This document shows, one piece after another, positions 51,060 through 59,818 of a DNA stretch of 64,000 nucleotides. Origin of the DNA: G965233625 sp965233625 (lineage in GTDB: Bacteria > Planctomycetota > Planctomycetia > Pirellulales > Pirellulaceae); NCBI GenBank assembly GCA_965233625.1, contig OZ247499.1:7440001-7504000 (forward strand), written 5' to 3'. The stretch's first letter is position 1, and each line of letters opens with the position of its first letter. The notes below the pieces were generated by a model that searched no databases, was not told the DNA's origin, and saw only the letters and a list, made by a program, of their open reading frames with translations. Position numbers and translations under genes: made by a program.

Positions 51060-51737
51060 ATGACACTCACCGTTCGACTTTCAATTGCCGTACTCCTGCT
51101 CGGCAGCGGACTGATCTTTCAGAAGGTTCTCTGGAGCCATCTGGCTGTCGCTGAAACGATCGAACCTGGCAAGCTAGAGCAGCCCTTAGGCTCGTTGCCA
51201 ATGACGCTTGGCGATTGGCAGGGACAGGACCTGCCAATTGATGATGACCGGCTCTTATACGCAGACGCGCATCTGAGGCGTGTCTATGTGAACACGCATT
51301 CGGGGCAGCAGGTTTACGTTTGGATGGCCTACTCGACTGAAGGTGTTGACCGTGGGCATCATCCAGAGGTTTGCATGCGTGTGGCAGGTCAGCCTGAAGA
51401 CCGCGATTCCCGTGAAAAGATTCACCCGCCGGGGCACGAGGCGCCCGTTCAGAAGTACCGGTTCGGGAATAGGGGTAGCTACCAGTGGGTCTACTACTGG
51501 CATTACACCTTTGAAACTCCGGACGATCCAAGGCTGGATACGATTCAGAAACTATATGTAAAGCATCGCAAACGTCCGCCGAGCATCACATTAGAGGTGT
51601 TCGCGGGGGAGAACTCCGATGACGCTGGCGAAAGAGCCGACGAATTTGTGTTTCTCCTCGATGCCGAGATGCAGTCTCACACCAGAGGGGCGACCCGCGG
51701 AAGCGAACGTCTGCCAGTGACCATCACGGCGGAGTGA
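51060..51737 (+). CDS. epsI: Exosortase-associated protein EpsI
   Basis: The 225-residue protein is an EpsI/DUF3485 member. It has an N-terminal membrane anchor (about 4-25) and a periplasmic domain with the family motif HHPEVCMRVAG, whose Cys (about residue 105) is conserved. EpsI-type proteins are found with exosortases and exopolysaccharide systems; the exact reaction is unknown. I chose ATG 51060 over GTG 51057; GGGAAA lies just upstream. It follows exosortase by 239 bp and precedes the giant TPR gene by 83 bp. Confidence 0.9.
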   Translation: MTLTVRLSIAVLLLGSGLIFQKVLWSHLAVAETIEPGKLEQPLGSLPMTLGDWQGQDLPIDDDRLLYADAHLRRVYVNTHSGQQVYVWMAYSTEGVDRGHHPEVCMRVAGQPEDRDSREKIHPPGHEAPVQKYRFGNRGSYQWVYYWHYTFETPDDPRLDTIQKLYVKHRKRPPSITLEVFAGENSDDAGERADEFVFLLDAEMQSHTRGATRGSERLPVTITAE

Positions 51738-51820
51738 GGCTTGAACCGCCATTGGGCGAATCAAGAGACTTACGAGACCAGTCAATTAATCATCTGAACA
51801 GCAACAGCATCCAGCTCACC

Positions 51821-54800
51821 ATGTCTAAAACACGCATTGCCCTCAATCTGTTCCTTGTGGTTGTTCTTATCGCCGTATGTGTGGTGGGCTACTACGTGAT
51901 GTTTGTGATCAATTCGCCCGGCTACCATTGGAACCAGGCGCAGGCCGCCATGGCCGCCGACGATCCATCGGCTGCGGAGATCAGCCTGAAAAATCTGGTT
52001 GAAAAAGACCCCGCTCACTTCGAAGGGCATCTGGCCCTAGCTGAGATCTTAAAGGTGAAAGAAAGTGGCCGCTATGCGACCAGCCCCGGCGCTTTGTCGC
52101 ACCTGGCCCGCGCAGGCGAATTGAAACCAGATGACAACAAGATTCAGCGAGACCTACTGAACGCCTATCTCGGCAAACGGCAGATGACCGAAGCGGCGAT
52201 CATCGCGGACAGACTGATTAAGGACAACCCTAAAGATTCCGACACGCTCTTCACGCTGGCATGGCGGTCCGTTAAAGCTAAGCAGCACGCTAAGAGTGAT
52301 GAGTACTTTCAACGCTTAAGCGAGGTAAAGTCACTGCGTCCATTCCAGATTCTTGGCTTGATGGCGCAAAGCTTCCAGGACCGGGCCGGTAAAGAATCTG
52401 AAGAACAGCTGGCGGGCGTCTTTCAGCGGCTGGACAAAACAGCGGAGTCCGTCGACGCGAAAACCCTGGCGATGCTATCCAATCGCGAATTGCAGACGAT
52501 GGAGGAACTGTTCCGGGTGGCGGTTGCCAAGTCGCCAGACGCTGCGACAGCACACAAGCACCTCCACGCCTTGATGGCGGGGATGGACAAGCTGGTTGCT
52601 GAGAAACGCCGTAAGCCGCTCGAGGCGGCCAAGCCCGTGGCCGAATGCCTTCTTGCTATGCGGGCGAAATTCCCGGTGGATGAGCAACCAACGGTCGTAC
52701 AGCAGGAACGTAAAAAGGTGGTGCTCAAGGCAGACGGCATCTTAGAGTCCGCTATCGCCGCCGGAGGTGCAGCACCTGTTGTTTACCATCAGCACGCTGT
52801 GAATGCCTTCCGCACCAGCGATACGGCCACAGGCGTACGAGCGCTGGAGGAAGGGATCAAGGCGATTCAGGCGCAGGCGAAAGCTGGCAGCGGGGAGAAG
52901 AAAGAAACGCCCGCAGATATACAGCAGCGGAAAACCGCCATGCTAGAACTTCATCTTGCTGCCGCCCGGCAACTCGTATTTGACCGCGACTTCGCCAACG
53001 CAGAGCTTCACATTAAACCCCTTCTCAACGAAGAAGAATCCAGCGGCTGGGGTAATCTTCTCGCTGGGGCCATCGATACGGAAATGGGCCGGCACGAGAA
53101 CGCTTTGGAGCACTATCTCGCAGCACGCAATCTACTGGGCAACTCTTTGATCGTCAGAATCACGCTTTCCAACACGTTCTCCAAACTGAAGCGGTGGCAA
53201 GATGCGTTGCAAGAGCAGAATGCACTGATTGCTCAATACGACAGTTTCTCTGAAGAAGAGGCCAAGTGGGCCAAGTCGCAGCTCGGTTCTAAAGAGAAGC
53301 TGCGCTATGACCGGCTACGCTCACTCCTGGCAATGGGGGAGTGGAAGGCGGCACAGCCTGATATTGAAGCTTTGAAGAAAACCCCTTTAGAGCCGAAAAT
53401 GTGGGCCCTTGCGGTCGCCTACTTGATGTCCACGGGTCAGGAAGACGCCGCCAAGGCGCTGCTGGCGGATGCCAGACGCAAATTCCCTGACGACCTCGCA
53501 CTGACACAGCTAGAGTTTAACCGGCTGCAAAAGGCAAACGACAAGGTCGCGGCCGGAAACGTGCTCTCCCGGCAGGCTGCTATTTCCAGAGACCATCTGC
53601 CAACACAGTTGCTGTTTGCTCAGTGGAAGTTGAAGAACGAGCAGTATGAAGACGCACTAAAGCTACTAACCAGTCTCGAGGAAAAATTCACCACTCCGGC
53701 GCAGCGGACGCAGATCATCGCACTGAAGACGCAGGTGCTGTACGCACTGAAGCGGCCGGAAGAAGCGATCGCCGCCATTGCTACGCTCCCCGACGATGCA
53801 TCTGCGGCCGCCGGGGTGTTGAAGGCTGCGGCTGCTTTACGTGCCGATGATCCGAAGGCAGCCGCCGAAACAATAAACGCTGCCGCTGAGGCCAATCCTG
53901 ACAGCCCCAGCGTTGCTTTGATGCAAGGTCAGCTGGCCGCCCGGCAAGGTGACTACGAAGCGTCCATTGCTGCATTGTCCAAGACGCTCGACGTCACCGA
54001 CTTAAAACGCCGCGCCCATAGCGCGATGTTCCAGTCTCTGATGATGCTGGCAAAAGAAAAATCGCCCGCCGTTGCCGAGACGAAAATTGACGAGCTACTG
54101 GCTGCCAATCCGAAAAACGACGTATTGACGCTGGCGAAATCGGAAATGGCTTTCCGGCAAAACCGCTTCGATGACGGCATTGCGCAGCTTGACACCTTGC
54201 AGGATCGCAACCCGAAAAGCGCGCAAGTTCCTTATCTGAAGTCGCTCGCGTATCTTCAAAAGGGCCGCAATGCTGAAGCTTTGGAGGCGACACTGGCCGC
54301 CTTGAAACTCAGCCCGGACAACGCCGGCTTGCAGACGCATGCTGGAAAAGTCTGCCTGCGGATGAAACGTAATTCCGACGCCCTGGACTATGCCAAAGCC
54401 GCGCTCGCGCTCGATGGCGAACAATGGGAAGCTTACTTCGTTCAGGCCGATGCCTTGTTCCGTCTGGCGCGCAAAAACGAGGCTCTCAAGGTGCTTACTG
54501 CACTTGCCAAAGCGCAACCTAAGGCGCCTCGTACATACGTGGCCTTGGCTGGTATTTACGCATCGGAGAAACAGCCAGAAAAGGCGCTGACGGTTTACGA
54601 AACCGCAATCCGGCAGCTACCCGGGGTGCAGCAATTCAAGTTAGCACGGATCAGCACGTTACTGCGGCTCGAACGTAAAGAAGACGCTACCCAGGCTGCA
54701 AAAGAGTTCCTTGGTGATAAGCCCACTGCGGACAAGCTACTGCAACTTGCCCAGGTGTATTCCGCGCGGAAGCAGTGGGACGACGCCGAACAGTCAGCGA

Positions 54801-55324
54801 CGGTTGCGGCCGAGCGTGGCAACGAAGACCAGCAGGTGCTGGCGTGGTTCGTCCTTGGCAATCTGCACATGCTGAAGCACCAGGAAACGAAGGATCGAAA
54901 GTACCTGGAAGCGGCCCGAGAGGAGTTCGCGAAAGTGCTGGAGCTTAGACCGCGGCACTACGTTGCTGGCAATAACCTGGCATGGCTACTGGCGATGGAA
55001 TTCGAACAGCCTGAGGAAGCGGTGGAAGTTGCCAGGCGTGTTCGTGGCGATGTTTCTGTCGAACAGTTGCCGTTGAATTTCATTGACACACTGGCGGCCG
55101 TCTATCGCAAAGCGGGACGCACCGGTGATGCGCGGAAGCTGATTGACGAAGCCGCTGTATTCCATCCCGACACCGCTGTCATCCTCTTCCATAAAGGGAT
55201 GCTGGCGATTGATGCAAAACAGACCACGCAAGCGAAACAGTCTCTGGAAGCGGCTCTGCGATTGGGTCTTACCGGCGACCAGGCTGCACGTGCCAATGAC
55301 GCTTTGTCGAAACTGACGCCCTAA
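51821..55324 (+). CDS. Giant TPR protein of the exosortase locus (PrsT-like)
   Basis: From ATG 51821 the product has 1167 residues. It has an N-terminal membrane anchor (about 8-30), and almost all the rest is tetratricopeptide repeats of the kind seen in PrsT, the PEP-CTERM system TPR protein. Phrases such as AYLQKGRNAEALEATLAALKLSP recur. PrsT is usually a lipoprotein of about 900 residues; here it has a plain membrane anchor and is longer. It probably acts as a periplasmic scaffold for PEP-CTERM protein or polysaccharide export. The frame is open to 51734, but the extra residues have no anchor. Confidence 0.86.
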   Translation: MSKTRIALNLFLVVVLIAVCVVGYYVMFVINSPGYHWNQAQAAMAADDPSAAEISLKNLVEKDPAHFEGHLALAEILKVKESGRYATSPGALSHLARAGELKPDDNKIQRDLLNAYLGKRQMTEAAIIADRLIKDNPKDSDTLFTLAWRSVKAKQHAKSDEYFQRLSEVKSLRPFQILGLMAQSFQDRAGKESEEQLAGVFQRLDKTAESVDAKTLAMLSNRELQTMEELFRVAVAKSPDAATAHKHLHALMAGMDKLVAEKRRKPLEAAKPVAECLLAMRAKFPVDEQPTVVQQERKKVVLKADGILESAIAAGGAAPVVYHQHAVNAFRTSDTATGVRALEEGIKAIQAQAKAGSGEKKETPADIQQRKTAMLELHLAAARQLVFDRDFANAELHIKPLLNEEESSGWGNLLAGAIDTEMGRHENALEHYLAARNLLGNSLIVRITLSNTFSKLKRWQDALQEQNALIAQYDSFSEEEAKWAKSQLGSKEKLRYDRLRSLLAMGEWKAAQPDIEALKKTPLEPKMWALAVAYLMSTGQEDAAKALLADARRKFPDDLALTQLEFNRLQKANDKVAAGNVLSRQAAISRDHLPTQLLFAQWKLKNEQYEDALKLLTSLEEKFTTPAQRTQIIALKTQVLYALKRPEEAIAAIATLPDDASAAAGVLKAAAALRADDPKAAAETINAAAEANPDSPSVALMQGQLAARQGDYEASIAALSKTLDVTDLKRRAHSAMFQSLMMLAKEKSPAVAETKIDELLAANPKNDVLTLAKSEMAFRQNRFDDGIAQLDTLQDRNPKSAQVPYLKSLAYLQKGRNAEALEATLAALKLSPDNAGLQTHAGKVCLRMKRNSDALDYAKAALALDGEQWEAYFVQADALFRLARKNEALKVLTALAKAQPKAPRTYVALAGIYASEKQPEKALTVYETAIRQLPGVQQFKLARISTLLRLERKEDATQAAKEFLGDKPTADKLLQLAQVYSARKQWDDAEQSATVAAERGNEDQQVLAWFVLGNLHMLKHQETKDRKYLEAAREEFAKVLELRPRHYVAGNNLAWLLAMEFEQPEEAVEVARRVRGDVSVEQLPLNFIDTLAAVYRKAGRTGDARKLIDEAAVFHPDTAVILFHKGMLAIDAKQTTQAKQSLEAALRLGLTGDQAARANDALSKLTP

Positions 55325-55391
55325 CTTCTCGATTGCCGCAACGGTTCCGAATAACGTCCCGGCGTCCTTTATTTCACGTTAAGAGTTTGCA

Positions 55392-57251
55392 ATGACGAAG
55401 GTCGAGCACGACATGTCCGCCATTGATCAGCAGGAAGATCTGAGTGACGCTCACATCTCGCCAGAGGTAGATCGTCAGCCGCCGCTTTCGGTAAAAATTG
55501 ATCTTCGCTGGCAGCTTACGGCGGGGCATCTGGCGGTCACCATCTGCCTGACCGTGCTATTCATCCTGCTGAGCTACTTGCCGTTGCGTGGCACGGACCT
55601 CTGGTTGCACGTTAACTACGGCGGCTACATTCTTGAAAGCGGGGCGTTGCCTACGCAGCCCATCTTCGAACCATTGTCAAAAGGGATGAAGCTGGTTAAT
55701 TCCGCCTGGTTGTCGCAGGTTATTCTTTCGTCTGTTCACTCGTGGGGTGGTCCACGGTTTTTGTCCGCGCTCTTCGCGTTCACGGGGCTGGCGTCGTTTG
55801 TTCTGTTGTCGCGCGCGATTTTTCTGCGATCAAAAAGCCTATGGCTGACGGCTCTGGGCCTCGTCATTGCGCTGATAACCGGGTGGAGCCGGACTGCGAC
55901 AATACGGCCAGAGAATTTCGCACTGCTGTGTTTCGCAGCGTTGCTGTTTCTGATAAGCCGTTCACGCGAGAAAAACGCAGATGCGACTGGGAACGCCCCT
56001 GCATTCGACTACGCCTTATGGATCGGCGCTCCGCTTGTGATGTTGCTGTGGGTGAATTTGCATGGTTCTTTCGTCTGCGGCATCCTTGCTCTTGGCGCGA
56101 TGTTTGTAGGGCGTGCGGGCGAAGTCTTCCTACGGACGCGGAGCATCGCGGCAATCTCGAGTGACTCCGCGACACGCCAGTGGCTATTCGTCACAGAGTT
56201 GAGTCTGCTGGCGACCCTGCTAAATCCGGCAGGCATTGATATGTGGCTCAATACGTTGCTGTTTGCGGCCAATCAGAATCTGGCTGGGATCGTCGAATGG
56301 CAGCCCATGGTGCTTAACGGTACGGGTGGCTTCGAGTTCGCCGGCGCGGTGCTGCTTGCCATCTTTGCCTTCCGTTACAGCCGTCGACGTGTGCCGCTGG
56401 GATATGGGCTTATGCTGCTGATGTTCGGGGTGGCGTGTATCTTCGGCGTGCGGATGTTGACCTGGTTCGCCTTTGTTTACGCGCTGGTGGTGACACCACA
56501 CGTGGGCGACATGCTTCAGAAATTCTGGTCTGCCTTGGCTGGTTCGGCGGATCGTAAAGTCTCCACCGCGGGCGGCGCCGCGTCTCAACCTGTTACTGAA
56601 ACGTCATCGGATGAGTCTGACCTGGCGGATGACGAGGTGGAGGAAGACACGGCGCCTTCTCCGCTTTGGGCGTGGAAGTACAGCTTCCTATGCATGTTAT
56701 CTGTGTGGGTCGGCTTCGCGCTGACACCTATTAGCCACCCGGTTCTGGGCACGCATCTCGCGCCGATTGAGAAGGTGTACGACGGGCCGTCTACGCCTTT
56801 GCAGGCAACAGCCTATCTGAAAGAGAATCCACCAGAAGGTCAGGTCTTTAATCCGCAGATTTACGGCGATTGGCTGGTGATGAACGTACCGGGCTTTAAG
56901 CCCTTCGTAACAACAAATATCCATACTACGCCGCGACAGGTATGGCGGGATTACCAGCGGATCTACAACTTCGGGCCTGGCTGGCCGAGAACGCTGGAAC
57001 GTTATCGCGTCAACATGATGATTTTCGATAAAGAACATCAATCCAACGCGAAGCGGATCCTGCGTACCAGCGAAGACTGGCGCCTGGCGTACGAAGATGA
57101 CCAGGTGCTGATTTACAGACGCGCAAAGCCGCTGAAAAAATCCGGCGCCAAATCCGCGGGCAAGTCACCCAACAAGCAGAAAGACACCGGCGAAGCTGAA
57201 CAGCCCGCCGGCGATGAACTACCACATGACGCCAGGCCGACGGATGGTTAA
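55392..57251 (+). CDS. GT-C-like integral membrane protein
   Basis: The 619-residue protein has a cytoplasmic N-terminus and about nine to ten membrane helices between residues 45 and 400, interrupted by an acidic linker (about 385-425), then one more helix and a soluble C-terminal domain. The first periplasmic loop (RGTDLWLHVNYG) has the Asp-x-x-Trp-His pattern of GT-C fold glycosyltransferases that use lipid-linked sugars. The C-terminus is Lys/Pro-rich. I infer a GT-C transferase acting on surface material of this locus; the polyprenol-phosphate sugar synthase at 48053 may supply its donor. The gene follows the TPR gene by 67 bp. Confidence 0.7.
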   Translation: MTKVEHDMSAIDQQEDLSDAHISPEVDRQPPLSVKIDLRWQLTAGHLAVTICLTVLFILLSYLPLRGTDLWLHVNYGGYILESGALPTQPIFEPLSKGMKLVNSAWLSQVILSSVHSWGGPRFLSALFAFTGLASFVLLSRAIFLRSKSLWLTALGLVIALITGWSRTATIRPENFALLCFAALLFLISRSREKNADATGNAPAFDYALWIGAPLVMLLWVNLHGSFVCGILALGAMFVGRAGEVFLRTRSIAAISSDSATRQWLFVTELSLLATLLNPAGIDMWLNTLLFAANQNLAGIVEWQPMVLNGTGGFEFAGAVLLAIFAFRYSRRRVPLGYGLMLLMFGVACIFGVRMLTWFAFVYALVVTPHVGDMLQKFWSALAGSADRKVSTAGGAASQPVTETSSDESDLADDEVEEDTAPSPLWAWKYSFLCMLSVWVGFALTPISHPVLGTHLAPIEKVYDGPSTPLQATAYLKENPPEGQVFNPQIYGDWLVMNVPGFKPFVTTNIHTTPRQVWRDYQRIYNFGPGWPRTLERYRVNMMIFDKEHQSNAKRILRTSEDWRLAYEDDQVLIYRRAKPLKKSGAKSAGKSPNKQKDTGEAEQPAGDELPHDARPTDG

Positions 57252-57299
57252 TGCGTTTGCGACCACTGTTTCTTCCTTTGCAGTTTGCATGAATCACGA

Positions 57300-58511
57300 A
57301 TGATAGACATACGAGTAAATCGCCGCGGTTCGACAAACCTCACCATTCTTGTGCTGGTGCAGGTGGTGTTGCTGGGGGGCATCGTTGTCGCCGGGGGGTA
57401 CCGCGCCTACCAGGTCAGGAACGAGCGTCAGCTTCCGACACTACGTGAAGAGCCTCTAGAGGTCCGCCCGTTGCACGACCGTTTTCAGGTCATCACCGAC
57501 GAGCAACTCCGCAGAACTTTGCTTAAACTCCGGCCAAAGTTTTATGGCAACGAAACTAAGATCGGCCACACTGACCACAATCTGCGGTTCTGGGGAGACG
57601 AGCCCAAGTTTGAAAAGCCGTTTGTCTCTGGGGCTGACTTGCGGGACTTACTGCTGGATCACCGGAAGTTTGCCGCGTTGTACGGTCCCCAACAACCGCC
57701 GCTGTTGATGGATACGGAAGAAGGCGGCCTGCGCATCCGTGAATTTGAAGGCAAAGGCAGTGCTTCGCACGATGACCATACGATGGCTTGCCTGGCGGAG
57801 GTGGGAACCCCACTTAGTTACGAGGTCATCACGCCGCAACGCAAGACAAGCTACCGTGCGATCGTAGAACAGTCACTCCGCGATTTTAGCCTGAATCAGG
57901 TGGAGTACGAGTGGTCGACGTTGACTTATGCGTTGTTTGTCAATCAACGGTCATGGGTGACGCACGAAGGACAAACGGTTGATTTTGATATGTTAGCCCG
58001 GCGTATTATGCGGCAGAAGATGCCACAGGGTGTCTGTTTCGGCAACCACCGGCTGCACTCTCTGGTCATCATTCTTCGTGTGAGTGATCAACTTGCAGAA
58101 AGCGGTGAACCGTTGTTGAGCGAGGTAGTGCGCGAAGAAGTAATCAGTTACCTCCAAGAGATGACAACTCGCCTGGTTCAGCACCAGCACGAATATGGTT
58201 TCTGGAACCGTAACTGGCCCACAGATAAACCCGCCAGCGCAACGCCAACAGACGAAATTGGCGATGAATTATCCAGCCGCCTTATTGCCACTGGCCACGC
58301 GCTGGAATGGTGGGCCTTTGCACCCGCAGAAGTGCTGCCGCCCAACCCGACGCTCGCCGCAGCAGGTCAGTGGCTTGTGCGGACCGTTGCGGCTTTAACC
58401 GATGAGCAGGTCCGGGAATACAACTCGTTCTTATCGCACGTTGGGCGGGCGTTGTCTCTCTGGCGGGGGAAATTCCCGCACGAGGTTGATTTGAATTCGT
58501 CCGGCAACTGA
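57300..58511 (+). CDS. Membrane-anchored protein of unknown function in exosortase operon
   Basis: From ATG 57300 the product has 403 residues. An N-terminal membrane helix (about 14-37) is followed by a mainly helical periplasmic domain with phrases such as HTMACLAEVG, GVCFGNHRLHSL and GHALEWWAFAP, which faintly recall alpha/alpha-barrel enzymes. No named family is recognised. It is in line with exosortase, epsI, the TPR and GT-C-like genes, and is translationally coupled to the next gene (one-base gap). Confidence 0.7.
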   Translation: MIDIRVNRRGSTNLTILVLVQVVLLGGIVVAGGYRAYQVRNERQLPTLREEPLEVRPLHDRFQVITDEQLRRTLLKLRPKFYGNETKIGHTDHNLRFWGDEPKFEKPFVSGADLRDLLLDHRKFAALYGPQQPPLLMDTEEGGLRIREFEGKGSASHDDHTMACLAEVGTPLSYEVITPQRKTSYRAIVEQSLRDFSLNQVEYEWSTLTYALFVNQRSWVTHEGQTVDFDMLARRIMRQKMPQGVCFGNHRLHSLVIILRVSDQLAESGEPLLSEVVREEVISYLQEMTTRLVQHQHEYGFWNRNWPTDKPASATPTDEIGDELSSRLIATGHALEWWAFAPAEVLPPNPTLAAAGQWLVRTVAALTDEQVREYNSFLSHVGRALSLWRGKFPHEVDLNSSGN

Positions 58512-58512
58512 A

Positions 58513-58890
58513 ATGGCCCGGTGCGCAAACTCCACCATGATTAGTCAGCAGATGATAGACATACTCAACACCAGCCGCCCGACGTACTCCTTCGACTCGT
58601 TCCCATTTCGGCGTTACGCGCTGGATCTACTCCTGGTTTATCTGGCGATTGCAAGTCTACTGGTAGCGTGGGCGAATGAATCGACCAAACCCGTTGCCAC
58701 CGAACCAGTTGCCGTTGTAGAGCCGGCGCGCGGCGACCTACGCTGGCTGAGCCTGCACGGCATCGACGACCCGTACAGCGAACGCGGACAAGCGATGATC
58801 CGCCATCGGGACTCGCACCGTCAACAGCTAGAGAAGATCCTCGCCAAAAACGCGGCTGAAGAAGAGCCTTCCGGCAACCCGGGCGTGTAA
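58513..58890 (+). CDS. Small membrane-anchored protein of unknown function
   Basis: The 125-residue product has one membrane helix (about 37-54) and a charged C-terminal domain. It starts one base after the stop of the preceding gene, so translation is coupled. A later ATG at 58537 is also possible. No family is recognised. It is the last gene of the exosortase series. Confidence 0.62.
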   Translation: MARCANSTMISQQMIDILNTSRPTYSFDSFPFRRYALDLLLVYLAIASLLVAWANESTKPVATEPVAVVEPARGDLRWLSLHGIDDPYSERGQAMIRHRDSHRQQLEKILAKNAAEEEPSGNPGV

Positions 58891-58943
58891 CGCCGCGGCG
58901 GTGGACTTCGACGGCGAAGCGTTTGGCTGCTAACGTGTTCAAG

Positions 58944-59351
58944 CTACTTACTGGCCGGCTTTAGCGTGAATAGCTCGCGGCGTTTGTCTTTGGCCAGATT
59001 TGCTCGTTCGATCAGTTCTGGATCGTATTGGGTCCAGGTTTCGCGGATCGATTTTGCGCGGACGTGGCGAAGCAGGTCGCCGTCGTGCCAGGTGGTCTGG
59101 TAGTCGCCACGTTGCCAGTCGCGGCGGGGAAGTTGCGAGTTCTTCTTGAGTAGTCGCCAGGCGCGGACCTGGAACCTCGCGTCTTTTGCGGACCAGTCGT
59201 AGAACAGAAGTTGGTCGAAGACGAGTTTGCCGTTCTCGTCGTAGAAGTGATTGATCTCAATGAGATCGACGGTGTCCGTCGCAATTGGTTCATCCGGATT
59301 GAGACCGGCTGCTGCGGCGGCGAACATTAAGGTGGTGACGATGGCGCCCAT
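58944..59351 (-). CDS. Small secreted protein of unknown function
   Basis: The 135-residue product has a short hydrophobic leader (about 1-16), then a charged Trp/Tyr-rich body with repeated DYQTTWHDGD-type phrases. It should be periplasmic. Similar small proteins are frequent in planctomycetes, but the role is unknown. It is convergent with the exosortase series. Confidence 0.62.
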   Translation of the reverse strand: MGAIVTTLMFAAAAAGLNPDEPIATDTVDLIEINHFYDENGKLVFDQLLFYDWSAKDARFQVRAWRLLKKNSQLPRRDWQRGDYQTTWHDGDLLRHVRAKSIRETWTQYDPELIERANLAKDKRRELFTLKPASK

Positions 59352-59750
59352 TTTGCCTCTCCTTGGCTTGGCATGATCCCCTGCCGGATCACACGCTAAT
59401 TGCTGGTTGGTTCAGCTATCCATGCGCAGGTAATCCTTAGACCGGACAATGCTGGCGACTGAAGCCTGCAACTCAAGGCAGTCATCAGTGCCAGGCGTCT
59501 GGTTGTGAATCAGCCATTGCGAATCCCGCGCCAAATCGGAGAGGCAAATCAAGCATTAAGCGGCGCGCAATCTTTCGCAATGACGTAACATCCTATACAG
59601 GAATGGTTTCGAGCCAGCAACGCCATTTCCTTCAGCCAGAATTAACATCGTGCGGCTAACACGCATCGTGCCTGTGGCTCGCGCGACAGTTGCCTAATGC
59701 CGCGGCGCCAACCTAAATTACCGCGGATTACCACGCATTCTGCTCAAAAT
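59352..59750. other. Gene-poor gap
   Basis: I see no gene, repeat or regulatory site that I can support in this stretch, which separates the small secreted protein from glgX. Confidence 0.4.
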
Positions 59751-59785
59751 GAAAAACCGCCGTTCATTTAGGAAAGAACGGCGGT
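59751..59785 (-). terminator. Rho-independent terminator of glgX
   Basis: On the minus strand ACCGCCGTTC and GAACGGCGGT form a stem followed by a T-run. It lies 34 bp after the glgX stop. Confidence 0.85.
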
Positions 59786-59818
59786 GTGGTGAGTTTTTGC
59801 TGGTTGTAACGCTGGCGG

